The notes beneath the pieces are model-generated. The model saw nothing but the letters and a program-made list of their open reading frames with translations. It ran no database searches and had not been told where the DNA came from. 64,000 nucleotides of DNA. It comes from Methylococcaceae bacterium (GTDB lineage Bacteria > Pseudomonadota > Gammaproteobacteria > Methylococcales > Methylomonadaceae). Shown one piece after another: positions 46,703 through 55,524 of this stretch. Location: positions 34,343-98,342 of the forward strand of contig DAOUSN010000003.1 in NCBI GenBank assembly GCA_030627205.1, written 5' to 3'. Both the position numbers and the translations under genes were made by a program. Positions within the stretch are counted from its first letter, which is position 1; each line of letters starts with the position of its first letter.

Positions 46703-49700
46703 ATGACTATTTATCATGTTGGCGGTACATTACCACCTGACTCTCCATCTTATGTTTATCGTCCTGCTGATGAAAAACTATATCAGGAGTTAAAAGCTGG
46801 TGAATTTTGTTATATATTAAATTCACGGCAAATGGGAAAGTCTAGTCTCAGAGTTAAGACGATGCAGCGAATGCAGGCAGAAGGGTTTATTTGTTTAGGG
46901 ATAGATATTACCGAAATTGGTAGCGTTAATATTAGTGATGAAGAATGGTATGCCGGTTTACTTGACAGCTTAATCAATGACTTGGAATCTGGTGGTATTT
47001 TCTTACAGCAACAAGAGTTTGATTTAAACGATTGGTGGGAACAACATCATTTATTATCTCCATTACAACGATTTGGTAAATTCATTGAAACCTTACTATT
47101 ACCATTAAATAAACCATTAATTATTTTTATTGATGAAATTGATAGCATTTTACCACTTGCCTTTAAAGAAGATTTTTTTGCCCTTATTCGGGCTTGTTTT
47201 AATAATAGACAGGAAAAACCTGCTTATAAACAAATTACCTTTGCAATTTTTGGGGTCGCAACGCCCTCAGATTTAATTGGTGATAAAGGTCGAACGCCTT
47301 TTAATATAGGAAAAGCGATTGAATTAACTGGTTTTGAGCTACCAGCAGCTTTACCATTAGGTAAAAATTTTACCATTAATCAAACGGCTGTTAAGAATTT
47401 ATTAGCGGAAATATTAATTTGGACAGGAGGACAACCATTTTTAACCCAAAAACTGTGTAAATTAATTGCCGATTCAAATGTTCACGAACCTAAAGCGATT
47501 CAAGATTTAATTCAAACCCATATTATTAATAATTGGGAGTCTCAAGATATTCCCCAGCATTTTAAAACCATTAGTGATCGTATTAAAGCCAATGAGAAAG
47601 TTGCTGCTGAATTATTAGGGGTTTATCAACAAATTGTGATTCATGGGCAGATAAAAGCTAATGATAGTCATCCGCAAATGATATTGCGTTTAACAGGTAT
47701 CGTAGTTAAACAACAAGGACAACTAAGAGTTTATAACCGATTATATTCTCATATTTTTAATCTTAAATGGGTCGAAAGAGAACTTGCAATCTTAAGACCT
47801 TATTCACAGGCGATGATGAATTGGGAGTCATCAGCACGCAAGGATGATTCGCGTTTACTAGTTGGCAAAGCCTTAGGTGATGCCTTAGAATGGGCGCAAA
47901 ATAAAAACCTTACTCCCTCAGATTATCAGTTTTTAGATTACTGTAGAGAAGCAGTTATTCAAAAACAACAAAAACAAACCCAACGTTTTAAAGTTTTTTC
48001 AACCATTAGTTCATTACTATTTATTATCGCACTACTTAGTACTGGATTTGGTTTTATGCAATGGCAACAATCTAAAAAAAGCACTCAAAAAGGATTAAAA
48101 ACGCAATCATTATTTTTAGCTGATTTAGCAAAGCAACAAATAAAAAAAGGCGATGAAGTCACGGCAATGTTATTAGCCTTAAAAGCCTTACCAAAAAACA
48201 TAAATCATCCTGACCGTCCTTATGTTCATCAGGCTTACAGCGCACTTTATAACGCAACATCACGTAAAAAAGAACGTTTACATTTACAATTTAATGATGC
48301 GGTTACCACAGCATCTTATGCGCCTGATGGAGAAATATTCGCGATTGCATTAGCTAATGGTAGTGTTTATTTAGTTGATCAACAAAATGGAGAAATATTA
48401 TTTTTTTTTAAGGCTCATAATGGGGCTATTAGCAGCATTATTTTTAGTCCTGATGGGGATAATATTTTAACCTCCTCTGATGATAATACCGCAAGGTTAT
48501 GGACATTATCAGGGCAACAACTAGCGGTTTTTAAAGGGCATCAAGCGGTGGTTATTAGTGCGATATTTAACCCTTTAGGTGATAGAATTTTAACCGCATC
48601 TGATGACCATACTGCAAAATTATGGGATTTAACAGGTAAAGAGCTTATTAATTTTAAAGGGCATCATGGTTGGGTTAAAAGTGCAATTTTTAACCCACGT
48701 GGCGATCAAGTCTTGACTGCTTCAAGTGATAGAACAGCAATATTATGGGATTTAACAGGTCAAAAAATAGCAACGTTTATAGGACATAAAAAGACAGTTG
48801 CAAGTGCAATATTTAATTATCAAGGTAGTAAAATCCTTACCGCTTCATGGGATAAAACCGCAATATTATGGGATTTAAACGCTAAGAAACTGGCTCAATT
48901 TAAAGGTCATAAAAATAAAGTTAGAAAAGCCATTTTCAACCATTCTAGTGATAGAATTCTTACCGCATCTGATGATGAAACTACAAAATTATGGAATATA
49001 AAAGGTAAAGAATTAACTAGTTTTAAAGGTCATCGAGGGCGAATTTTAAATATCACCTTTAATACTACTGACGATAAAGTATTGACTTCATCAAATGATG
49101 GTACGGTTAAACTATGGGGTTTAACAGGTCAAGAACTAGCTAGCTTTAGAAGCCACCAAGATGTTATTTCTAGCGCTATGTTTAATCCTACAGGTGATAA
49201 AATTTTGACAACTTCTATTGATAAAACCGCAAAATTATGGAATTTAAATAATAGTAAATTGATTAACTTTAAAGGACATCAACAACCTGTTTTCATGGCT
49301 GTTTTTAATCCTCAAAATAATAGGATTTTAACTGCATCAGCAGATTCTACTGCTAAATTATGGAGCTTATTTGGTAAGCAACTGGTTAGTTTTAATGATC
49401 ATAAATATGATGTTATCAGTGCGGTATTTAATCCATCAGGTGATAAAGTTTTAACAGCATCAAAGGATAACACCGCAAAATTATGGGATTTAAAGGGTAA
49501 TTTACTTGTCACATTTAAAGGTCATAAAGGCTGGTTGAGAGGTGCGATATTTAATCCTACAGGTAATAGAATCCTTACTTACTCTGATGATAACACCGCA
49601 AAGTTATGGAGTTTAACAGGTGAAAACTTAGTTAGTTTTGTTGGGCATCAAGGAACAATTATCAGCGCGCTATTTAACCATTCAGGTAATAAAATTATCA

Positions 49701-50341
49701 CCACCTCAAGTGATAACACTGCAAAACTTTGGGATTTAACAGGACGAGAACTTATAACATTTCAAGGGCATAATAAGCCTGTGGTGTCAGCGGTTTTTAA
49801 CCCTACCGATGATAAAATTATCACGGCTTCCGATGATAAAACAGCCAGACTATGGGATATAACAGGGCTTGAAATAGCCTTATTAGAAGGGCATCAAGAC
49901 TGGGTTTTCACCGCAATTTTCAATCCAACTGGCAATAAAATACTTACTGCCTCAAAAGATAAAACACTAAAGTTATGGGATTTAACTGGTGATGAACTGG
50001 TTAATTTTAAAGGTCATCAAGGTGGTGTTAGATTAGCAATATTTAATCCTACAGGGGATAGAATACTCTCTGCATCTGCTGATAATAATGCGAAATTATG
50101 GAATTTACAAGGACAAGAGATTGCAAGTCTTGAAGCCCATAAAAAACCTATTTTTTTAGCCATATTTAATTCTTTAGGCGATAAAATTCTTACAGCTTCA
50201 GAAGATACAACCATTAAATTATGGGAATACCCATTTAATCCTCAAAATTTAATTGACTTTGCTAATGAAACGGTCACGCGGCAGTTTACTGAAATACAAA
50301 AAAGGCAATTTTTTTTAAATGCGGGAATAAATGATAAATAG
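46703..50341 (+). CDS. AAA_35-type ATPase fused to 16 WD40 repeats
   Basis: The 1212-residue protein has an N-terminal AAA_35 ATPase (residues 1-400) with Walker A variant SRQMGKSS (41-48) and Walker B IIFIDEID. A membrane-like helix follows (about 428-451, STISSLLFIIALLSTGFGF), then a helical linker, then 15 close WD40 repeats and one degenerate first repeat (about 526-1176), each near 41 residues with the form FNPxGDKILTAS-DxTAKLWDL. Proteins of this type are common in cyanobacteria and rarer in gammaproteobacteria, where they are thought to sense or signal, but none is well studied. I chose the ATG at 46703; a GTG at 46700 adds one residue. The gene follows rnfD by 18 bases where rnfG would be. 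Confidence 0.9.
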   Translation: MTIYHVGGTLPPDSPSYVYRPADEKLYQELKAGEFCYILNSRQMGKSSLRVKTMQRMQAEGFICLGIDITEIGSVNISDEEWYAGLLDSLINDLESGGIFLQQQEFDLNDWWEQHHLLSPLQRFGKFIETLLLPLNKPLIIFIDEIDSILPLAFKEDFFALIRACFNNRQEKPAYKQITFAIFGVATPSDLIGDKGRTPFNIGKAIELTGFELPAALPLGKNFTINQTAVKNLLAEILIWTGGQPFLTQKLCKLIADSNVHEPKAIQDLIQTHIINNWESQDIPQHFKTISDRIKANEKVAAELLGVYQQIVIHGQIKANDSHPQMILRLTGIVVKQQGQLRVYNRLYSHIFNLKWVERELAILRPYSQAMMNWESSARKDDSRLLVGKALGDALEWAQNKNLTPSDYQFLDYCREAVIQKQQKQTQRFKVFSTISSLLFIIALLSTGFGFMQWQQSKKSTQKGLKTQSLFLADLAKQQIKKGDEVTAMLLALKALPKNINHPDRPYVHQAYSALYNATSRKKERLHLQFNDAVTTASYAPDGEIFAIALANGSVYLVDQQNGEILFFFKAHNGAISSIIFSPDGDNILTSSDDNTARLWTLSGQQLAVFKGHQAVVISAIFNPLGDRILTASDDHTAKLWDLTGKELINFKGHHGWVKSAIFNPRGDQVLTASSDRTAILWDLTGQKIATFIGHKKTVASAIFNYQGSKILTASWDKTAILWDLNAKKLAQFKGHKNKVRKAIFNHSSDRILTASDDETTKLWNIKGKELTSFKGHRGRILNITFNTTDDKVLTSSNDGTVKLWGLTGQELASFRSHQDVISSAMFNPTGDKILTTSIDKTAKLWNLNNSKLINFKGHQQPVFMAVFNPQNNRILTASADSTAKLWSLFGKQLVSFNDHKYDVISAVFNPSGDKVLTASKDNTAKLWDLKGNLLVTFKGHKGWLRGAIFNPTGNRILTYSDDNTAKLWSLTGENLVSFVGHQGTIISALFNHSGNKIITTSSDNTAKLWDLTGRELITFQGHNKPVVSAVFNPTDDKIITASDDKTARLWDITGLEIALLEGHQDWVFTAIFNPTGNKILTASKDKTLKLWDLTGDELVNFKGHQGGVRLAIFNPTGDRILSASADNNAKLWNLQGQEIASLEAHKKPIFLAIFNSLGDKILTASEDTTIKLWEYPFNPQNLIDFANETVTRQFTEIQKRQFFLNAGINDK

Positions 50342-50487
50342 GAAAATAAAAATATCTTACATAAAACTTAAGTAAAATTAATCTAGTAGATCTTTCCAAT
50401 ATTTCCTTCTAAACTAACAGAATAACTCAATAGAATTCATGCGGGAATGGCGTGATTTTTGGCGAATGTATTGATAACGTAGGTTCT

Positions 50488-51393
50488 TTATAAAAAGATT
50501 ATTAGTAGACTAAGCCATAAAATTAAAGTCTGATTAATTAGCTTGTTAGCTCTATAAATATCGCTATTTTCAGGTAACTTATCTCCACCAAAAAAAGGTT
50601 TGTCTTTATATAAACCATGATAAAACGCAGCACCACCTAATTTTAAATTTAAACTTCCAGCTCCAGATGTCATTACAACACCTGCATTCGGACTATCTAA
50701 TAATTTAGCCTGTAAACGCCAACATCGCCAACCTAATTTTGTATTTCCAAGTAAAAGATAACTTAATGCTGTTAATCTAGCAGGGATAAAATTTAACAAA
50801 TCATCTAATCTCGCACTCGCCCAGCCAAAATGTAAATAACGTTGATTTTTATAACCCCACATTGCATCTAAAGTATTACATACACGATATAATACCACCC
50901 CCATAGACCCCCCAATTATAAACCAAAATAATGGCGCGAAAACAGCATCTGCACCATTTTCTAGTACTGATTCTAATGTTGCCCTCCGAATATCTAAGGC
51001 ATTCATATTGGTACAATTTCGACTAACTATCATCGCTACTTTTTTTCTAGCTAAGGTTAAATCATTTTTTTCTAAAGCATAAATAACATTAATAGCATGT
51101 TGCTTTAAACTATTTGCCGCAATACAAAAATATAAAATAACTGGAGAAATAATCCAATTAAACCAAAGAAAATGTTGTAAATAATAAAGAGGTATCATAA
51201 AAATAATCACTATAAAACTTAATACTAAAAAGCCAATTATTTTTTGTAAATAAGCTGATAGCTGAGTTTGAAAACAAATATTCTCAATAAATACTGCAAA
51301 ATTTCCAAAGATCACTAAAGGATGCCATTTTTTAGGTTCTCCAAAATATAAATCTAATAACACCGCAATAAAAATACTGATAATGAATTCCAT
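50488..51393 (-). CDS. cbiB: Adenosylcobinamide-phosphate synthase
   Basis: CbiB (CobD in the aerobic nomenclature) attaches the aminopropanol arm to adenosylcobyric acid during cobalamin synthesis. The 301-residue membrane protein has the opening DLYFGEPKKWHPLVIFGNF, the loop ESVLENGADAVFAPLFWFIIGG, and YKNQRYLHFGWASARLDDLLNFIPARLTAL split in two conserved parts. The start is the ATG at 51393; an upstream ATG at 51438 would add 15 unlike residues. No B12 riboswitch is evident ahead of it. Confidence 0.93.
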   Translation of the reverse strand: MEFIISIFIAVLLDLYFGEPKKWHPLVIFGNFAVFIENICFQTQLSAYLQKIIGFLVLSFIVIIFMIPLYYLQHFLWFNWIISPVILYFCIAANSLKQHAINVIYALEKNDLTLARKKVAMIVSRNCTNMNALDIRRATLESVLENGADAVFAPLFWFIIGGSMGVVLYRVCNTLDAMWGYKNQRYLHFGWASARLDDLLNFIPARLTALSYLLLGNTKLGWRCWRLQAKLLDSPNAGVVMTSGAGSLNLKLGGAAFYHGLYKDKPFFGGDKLPENSDIYRANKLINQTLILWLSLLIIFL

Positions 51394-51488
51394 ATAAACC
51401 CTAGTTGTTATAATTGTGAGCTTTATCGTGTTAATCAATAACTGTTACTATAAAGCCTTTATTGATAATAATACCTAGAAGTTGCATA

Positions 51489-51584
51489 ATGAGTGATTAT
51501 CGACCTAGCTATTATTGCTTTTCAAATAAAACAAAAGAAATAACTAAAGCAGAGGTTGAAAGCTATTTTTCATCATTAGTATAG
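51489..51584 (+). other. Small open frame in the cbiB to cus gap, of doubtful coding status
   Basis: The 369 bases from 51394 to 51762 lie between divergent genes. The only gene-like item is this 31-codon ATG frame (begins MSDYRPSYYCFSNKTKE). I recognise no family. The rest of the gap is AT-rich, with an 8-base inverted repeat (TTAATGGT at 51659-51666, ACCATTAA at 51687-51694). The promoter for the cus operon probably lies within 51690-51762. Confidence 0.2.
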
Positions 51585-51762
51585 GGATTATGTTTTCAAG
51601 AATAATATCTGACTTAATCTAAAAATACCATTTTAATTTATAATTATTTTCTTTTAACTTAATGGTAGTGAGTCTACAAATAAACAACCATTAATCATGG
51701 TGATAAAATTTTATTTATGAGATAATTCAAAAGTACTCACTATATTATTTAATAATCATTTA

Positions 51763-52125
51763 ATGTTTAAATTTTTCAGTTGTTTTATTCTTATTTTTAT
51801 CATGGTAACGATGCCTGTTATGGCAACGTTTAATCCGTGTACAAATAAAAATTTAAACACTGAAAAGCAATTAATGTCCATGACGACTTCTGTTGACTCG
51901 AATCAACAAGATAGTTCACTATTGCAAAAACACTTAAATAATAAGATGCAACATTGTCATGCTCATGCTATGACTCATTGTAGTTTTCATTTCTCTAGTC
52001 TTCATTATTATTCGAGTCATCTCCCCATTTATTCTATAAAGATTAGCTCTATTTATGCTCATTCTGAGAATACTTTATTAAGCTCTTTTTCTCATTCACC
52101 TGAGCTTAGACCTCCCATTAGCTAA
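51763..52125 (+). CDS. Small exported His/Met/Cys-rich protein, CopL-like
   Basis: The 120-residue protein has a signal peptide (KFFSCFILIFIMVTMPVMA-TF) and a mature part rich in His, Met, Ser and Cys, with a cluster MQHCHAHAMTHCSFHF. Such small proteins at the head of copper or RND efflux operons (CopL-like) are thought to bind metal or sense it in the periplasm. It is 153 bases upstream of cusC on the same strand. I cannot place it in a firm family. Confidence 0.65.
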   Translation: MFKFFSCFILIFIMVTMPVMATFNPCTNKNLNTEKQLMSMTTSVDSNQQDSSLLQKHLNNKMQHCHAHAMTHCSFHFSSLHYYSSHLPIYSIKISSIYAHSENTLLSSFSHSPELRPPIS

Positions 52126-52278
52126 CATCCTGTTTAAACTGGCTTAACTTAAATGTCAGTTCCATAGGAGAAGTACGTTCAAAATGGCTGTGAGCTATGT
52201 CATGCCGCCTCTAAACGTGCCTACCTTTCATTTTAAAATACTAGAAATGACTTATTTCTGGTAAATAGGTGAAACATT

Positions 52279-53553
52279 ATGTTAGTTCTGTATAGATACG
52301 CTCTATTGAGTGTCTGTTTTTATTTTATGCACCCGCTTAAAGCAGAAACTTTGCTGACTTTAGAATCAGCATCCCAAATCGCATTAAGCGATAACCCCAA
52401 TCTAGCTCAAATCAACGCTCGTTTACAGGTGATGCAAGCGATTATTCCGCAACGCGGGGCTTTACCAGACCCCGAAATAAGTTTTAATGCCTTAAATTTA
52501 CCGGTCAATAGTTTTGATTTAGGTCAAGAAAACATGACACAAATGCAATTTGGATTTAGTCAAAAAATTCCTTTTCCCACTAAATTAGCCTTACGAGAAC
52601 AAGTTGCAACAAATGAGCGTAATGTGGTTGTGGAGAATTTACAAGAAGCACGGTTGCAATTAGTCAGTGATGTTAAGCAACAATGGTGGTTAATTTTTTA
52701 TATTGACCGTGTACTCACTATTATTGATAGCACTCAAGCACTCTTACGTCAGTTTGTCGAGGTTGCCCGAATCAAATATGAAGTCGGTCAAGGTCTGCAA
52801 CAAGATGTGTTATTGGCACAATTGGAATTATCTAAATTGTTAGACCAAAAACTAATATGGCAAGGGCAACGTAAAAATACCGTGGCAGCATTAAATTCCT
52901 TATTAAATCAAGCGGCAAATCAAACAATAATCTTACCTAAAATAGTCGTTGCTGAATTTAAAAAACTCTTGTCTGAAGATACTCTTTATCAACAAGCCCA
53001 AAAGTTTCGAGCCGCATTAGCCGCAGGTCAGCAACAAATTCAAGTGGCAAAATCGCGTTTAGACTTAGCTGAAGAAGATCTTTATCCTGACTTTAAAATC
53101 GGTGCTTTCTATGGTGGACGTGATGATACCTTAGCAAGTCAACGGCGAGATGATTTTTTTAGTATGAAACTCAGTGTCACTGTCCCTATTTTTGCACAAA
53201 GCAAGCAAAACAAGGCTATACAGCAACGTAAAGTCGAAGTGAGACAGAGCGTGTATGCTTTACAAAATTTATGGAATCAAGTCCGAAAACAAATTTCAAT
53301 CGCTTATAGTGATTATCAACGTAGCACTCAGCAAATCAGCTTGTTTGAAACAGGAATTATTCCGCAAGCACGGCAAACGGTGGCTTCTATGCTCTCAGGT
53401 TATCAGGTAAATAAAGTCGATTTTTTAAACTTAATTCGCAGTGAAATCACTTTATTTAATTATGAAATGCAATATTGGCATAGTTTTATAGAAGCTAATC
53501 AAGCGTTAGCTCGATTAAATGCCGTGGTTGGACAGGAGAATCTTTATGAATAA
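52279..53553 (+). CDS. cusC: Outer-membrane efflux channel of the CusC/CzcC type
   Basis: The 424-residue protein has a signal peptide and two TolC-like repeats: ASQIALSDNPNLAQINARLQ with IPQRGALPDPEISF at the N-terminus, and RAALAAGQQQIQVAKSRLDLAEEDLYPDFKIGAFYG in the second half. It is the outer-membrane duct of the tripartite RND efflux pump. The 3' end overlaps cusB by eight bases with a shared AGGAG site, and cusA is three genes downstream. The copper/silver assignment rests on cusB and cusA. Confidence 0.9.
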   Translation: MLVLYRYALLSVCFYFMHPLKAETLLTLESASQIALSDNPNLAQINARLQVMQAIIPQRGALPDPEISFNALNLPVNSFDLGQENMTQMQFGFSQKIPFPTKLALREQVATNERNVVVENLQEARLQLVSDVKQQWWLIFYIDRVLTIIDSTQALLRQFVEVARIKYEVGQGLQQDVLLAQLELSKLLDQKLIWQGQRKNTVAALNSLLNQAANQTIILPKIVVAEFKKLLSEDTLYQQAQKFRAALAAGQQQIQVAKSRLDLAEEDLYPDFKIGAFYGGRDDTLASQRRDDFFSMKLSVTVPIFAQSKQNKAIQQRKVEVRQSVYALQNLWNQVRKQISIAYSDYQRSTQQISLFETGIIPQARQTVASMLSGYQVNKVDFLNLIRSEITLFNYEMQYWHSFIEANQALARLNAVVGQENLYE

Positions 53554-54844
53554 GTTAATTTTCATTAGTGTAATAACGCTTTTTATTGGTTTGGGTGCAG
53601 GTTTTGGACTGTCATATTTTTGGCAAGTAGAAAGGGTTCTAAAACCACAAAATCCCGAAGTAGTTAAAAAACCGTTATTTTATCGTCACCCTATGAACCC
53701 AGAGGTTAGTTCTCCCGTACCCGCTAAAGATTCAATGGGGATGGACTATGTTCCTGTTTATGCAGAAGCTGATAAACCCCAAGAAAAAATGGGAACAGTC
53801 ACCATAGATGCGGTGGTTGAACAAAATATCGGTGTACGCACTGGAAAAGTTATTCGTGAAAATTTAACCCGTCATGTACGGGCGGTTGGGCGCATTGATT
53901 ATAACGAAGAACAGATGGTGCATTTACATCCTAAAACCGAAGGGTGGATAGAGAAAATGTATGTGGACAAAACAGGACAACAGGTTGCAAAAAATTCACG
54001 CCTACTCAGTATTTATTCACCGCAATTAGTCACCAGTCAGCAAGAATATATTTTAGCCCTCAATAATTTACAAATCTTGCAAAATAGCCCAATTGCTGAA
54101 ATTCGTCAAGGAGCTGAGGCTTTAGTCGAAAGTTCTAAACAGCGTTTAAAGTTATTGGATGTTCCACCGCATCAATTACGTCAACTTGAACACAGTCAAA
54201 AAATTAAAAAAAGCCTGCATATTCATAGTCCAGAAAAAGGAATTGTGATGAAAATTGGCGCAAGAGAAGGGCAATATGTCACCCCTGCGACTGAAATTTA
54301 TATGATTGCCGATTTAAGTACCGTTTGGGTTTATGCCGATATTTATGAATATGAATTGCCGTGGGTTAAACAAGGGGATGTAGTGGAAATGCAACTCGTA
54401 GGTATTCCAGGGCGAATATTTACAGGGAAGCTGACTTATATTTATCCGTATGCGAATGCAAAAACCCGCACGATTAAAGTTCGTTTGGCTTTTGATAATC
54501 CTGATTTATTGTTAAAGCCGAATATGTTTGCTGAATTAACGATTAAAGCCGACAAACGCTTAAATAGTTTGGTGATTCCTGCCGAAGCGGTGATTCGTTC
54601 GGGAACGCGCAATCAAGTTTTTGTGGTCAGAGCTAAAGGTAAATTTGAACCGCGTCTAGTGGTGTTAGGTTTATCTTCGGGTGATAAGGTTGAAGTATTA
54701 AAAGGTTTGAAACTTGGAGAAAAAGTGGTGACTTCCGCACAGTTTTTAATTGATTCTGAATCTAAATTGCGTGAAGCCACGGCTAAAATGCTGGAAGCTC
54801 AAACCCTAAAGCCTAAACCGAGTGAACAAGAAATGAATCATTAG
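53546..54844 (+). CDS. cusB: Periplasmic adaptor of the Cus-type efflux pump
   Basis: This 432-residue RND membrane-fusion protein has an N-terminal anchor (LIFISVITLFIGLGAGFGLSYFW) and a heavy-metal-binding domain in degenerate form, FYRHPMNPEVSSPVPAKDSMGMDYVPVY split here in its two motifs (RHPMNP and DSMGMDYVP), which in the family binds copper or silver by Met/His. The lipoyl and alpha-hairpin domains and a beta-barrel (VIPAEAVIRSGTRNQVF) follow. The ATG at 53546 has AGGAG at 53534-53538, so I prefer it to an earlier one at 53519. Confidence 0.92.
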   Translation: MNKLIFISVITLFIGLGAGFGLSYFWQVERVLKPQNPEVVKKPLFYRHPMNPEVSSPVPAKDSMGMDYVPVYAEADKPQEKMGTVTIDAVVEQNIGVRTGKVIRENLTRHVRAVGRIDYNEEQMVHLHPKTEGWIEKMYVDKTGQQVAKNSRLLSIYSPQLVTSQQEYILALNNLQILQNSPIAEIRQGAEALVESSKQRLKLLDVPPHQLRQLEHSQKIKKSLHIHSPEKGIVMKIGAREGQYVTPATEIYMIADLSTVWVYADIYEYELPWVKQGDVVEMQLVGIPGRIFTGKLTYIYPYANAKTRTIKVRLAFDNPDLLLKPNMFAELTIKADKRLNSLVIPAEAVIRSGTRNQVFVVRAKGKFEPRLVVLGLSSGDKVEVLKGLKLGEKVVTSAQFLIDSESKLREATAKMLEAQTLKPKPSEQEMNH

Positions 54845-54858
54845 CATGAACTGTAAAA

Positions 54859-54886
54859 ATAACTTCAATCCCCCTTATGAAGTTAT
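54859..54886. other. Perfect hairpin between cusB and mazE
   Basis: ATAACTTCA (54859-54867) and TGAAGTTAT (54878-54886) are exact complements around a 10-base loop, followed 12 bases later by a short T-run. It may end or attenuate cusBC transcripts, or it may be an operator for the AbrB-type MazE, whose gene starts 40 bases downstream. Confidence 0.45.
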
Positions 54887-54925
54887 ACAATAGTAAAACT
54901 TTTTGAATTTAATTAGGAGATTATA

Positions 54926-55183
54926 ATGACTCAAGTCGCAATTAGACAATCAGGGGGCGCAAATATTATTAGTTTGCCCAAAGTTATTTTAAATACACTG
55001 CATTTGCAAGTCGGCTCAAATCTTGAGCTGACATTAGAAGATAATAAAATTATTTTACGACCTATTATTAAAAAATTCACTTTAGAAGAGCTATTAGCAG
55101 GTAGCCCTAAACAGGCTTTAGCCTTAACAGAAGAAGATAAGCAATGGCTGGATGCACCAGCAGTGGGCAAGGAAAACCAATGA
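54926..55183 (+). CDS. mazE: MazE-type antitoxin (AbrB/SpoVT fold)
   Basis: The 85-residue protein opens with the swapped-hairpin DNA-binding fold: TQVAIRQSGGANIISLPKVI, then LNTLHLQVGSNLELTLEDNKIILRP split at two strands. The C-terminal tail (FTLEELLAGSPKQA) would wrap the toxin. It has AGGAG ahead of its ATG and overlaps mazF by ATGA. It is an intact toxin-antitoxin pair placed in the middle of the cus operon, on the same strand. Confidence 0.92.
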   Translation: MTQVAIRQSGGANIISLPKVILNTLHLQVGSNLELTLEDNKIILRPIIKKFTLEELLAGSPKQALALTEEDKQWLDAPAVGKENQ

Positions 55184-55512
55184 GTTATATTCCAGAACAA
55201 GGAGATATTATCTGGCTAAGTTTTGACCCAAGCAGTGGCAAAGAAATCATTAAACGCCGTCCTGCTTATGTTATTTCCAGAAAAATATTCAATGAACATA
55301 CAGGTTTAACTTTAGTTGCGCCAATCAGTAGTCGTATTCGCAACATTATGCTGGAGGTTGTTTTAGAAGAACAACTTGAGACTAAAGGAGCAATTTTAAT
55401 TCATCAACTTAAGTCATTGGACTTTTTAGAACGTGAAGCCGAATTTATTGAACACGTTTCACAAATCAGTATTGATAAAGTGAAAGCCTTGATTAAAGTG
55501 ATTACAGATTAA
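55180..55512 (+). CDS. mazF: MazF-type endoribonuclease toxin
   Basis: The 110-residue MazF cleaves mRNA at short sequences when antitoxin is lost. Diagnostic blocks are YIPEQGDIIWLSFDPSSGKEIIKRRPAYVIS and LTLVAPISSRIRN (given here in part), then LIHQLKSLDFLER. The start at 55180 overlaps the mazE stop as ATGA; an in-frame upstream start at 55144 would lie inside mazE. It ends 12 bases before cusA. Confidence 0.93.
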   Translation: MSYIPEQGDIIWLSFDPSSGKEIIKRRPAYVISRKIFNEHTGLTLVAPISSRIRNIMLEVVLEEQLETKGAILIHQLKSLDFLEREAEFIEHVSQISIDKVKALIKVITD

Positions 55513-55524
55513 TTGTGAGAAAAA

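Noticed and set aside
51394-51762. Cobalamin riboswitch ahead of cbiB
   Set aside because: I could not find a B12-box-like sequence or the expected structure in the upstream bases.
52126-52278. Small frame starting ATGGCTGTG in the gap before cusC
   Set aside because: It is 26 codons with no ribosome site or recognisable sequence.
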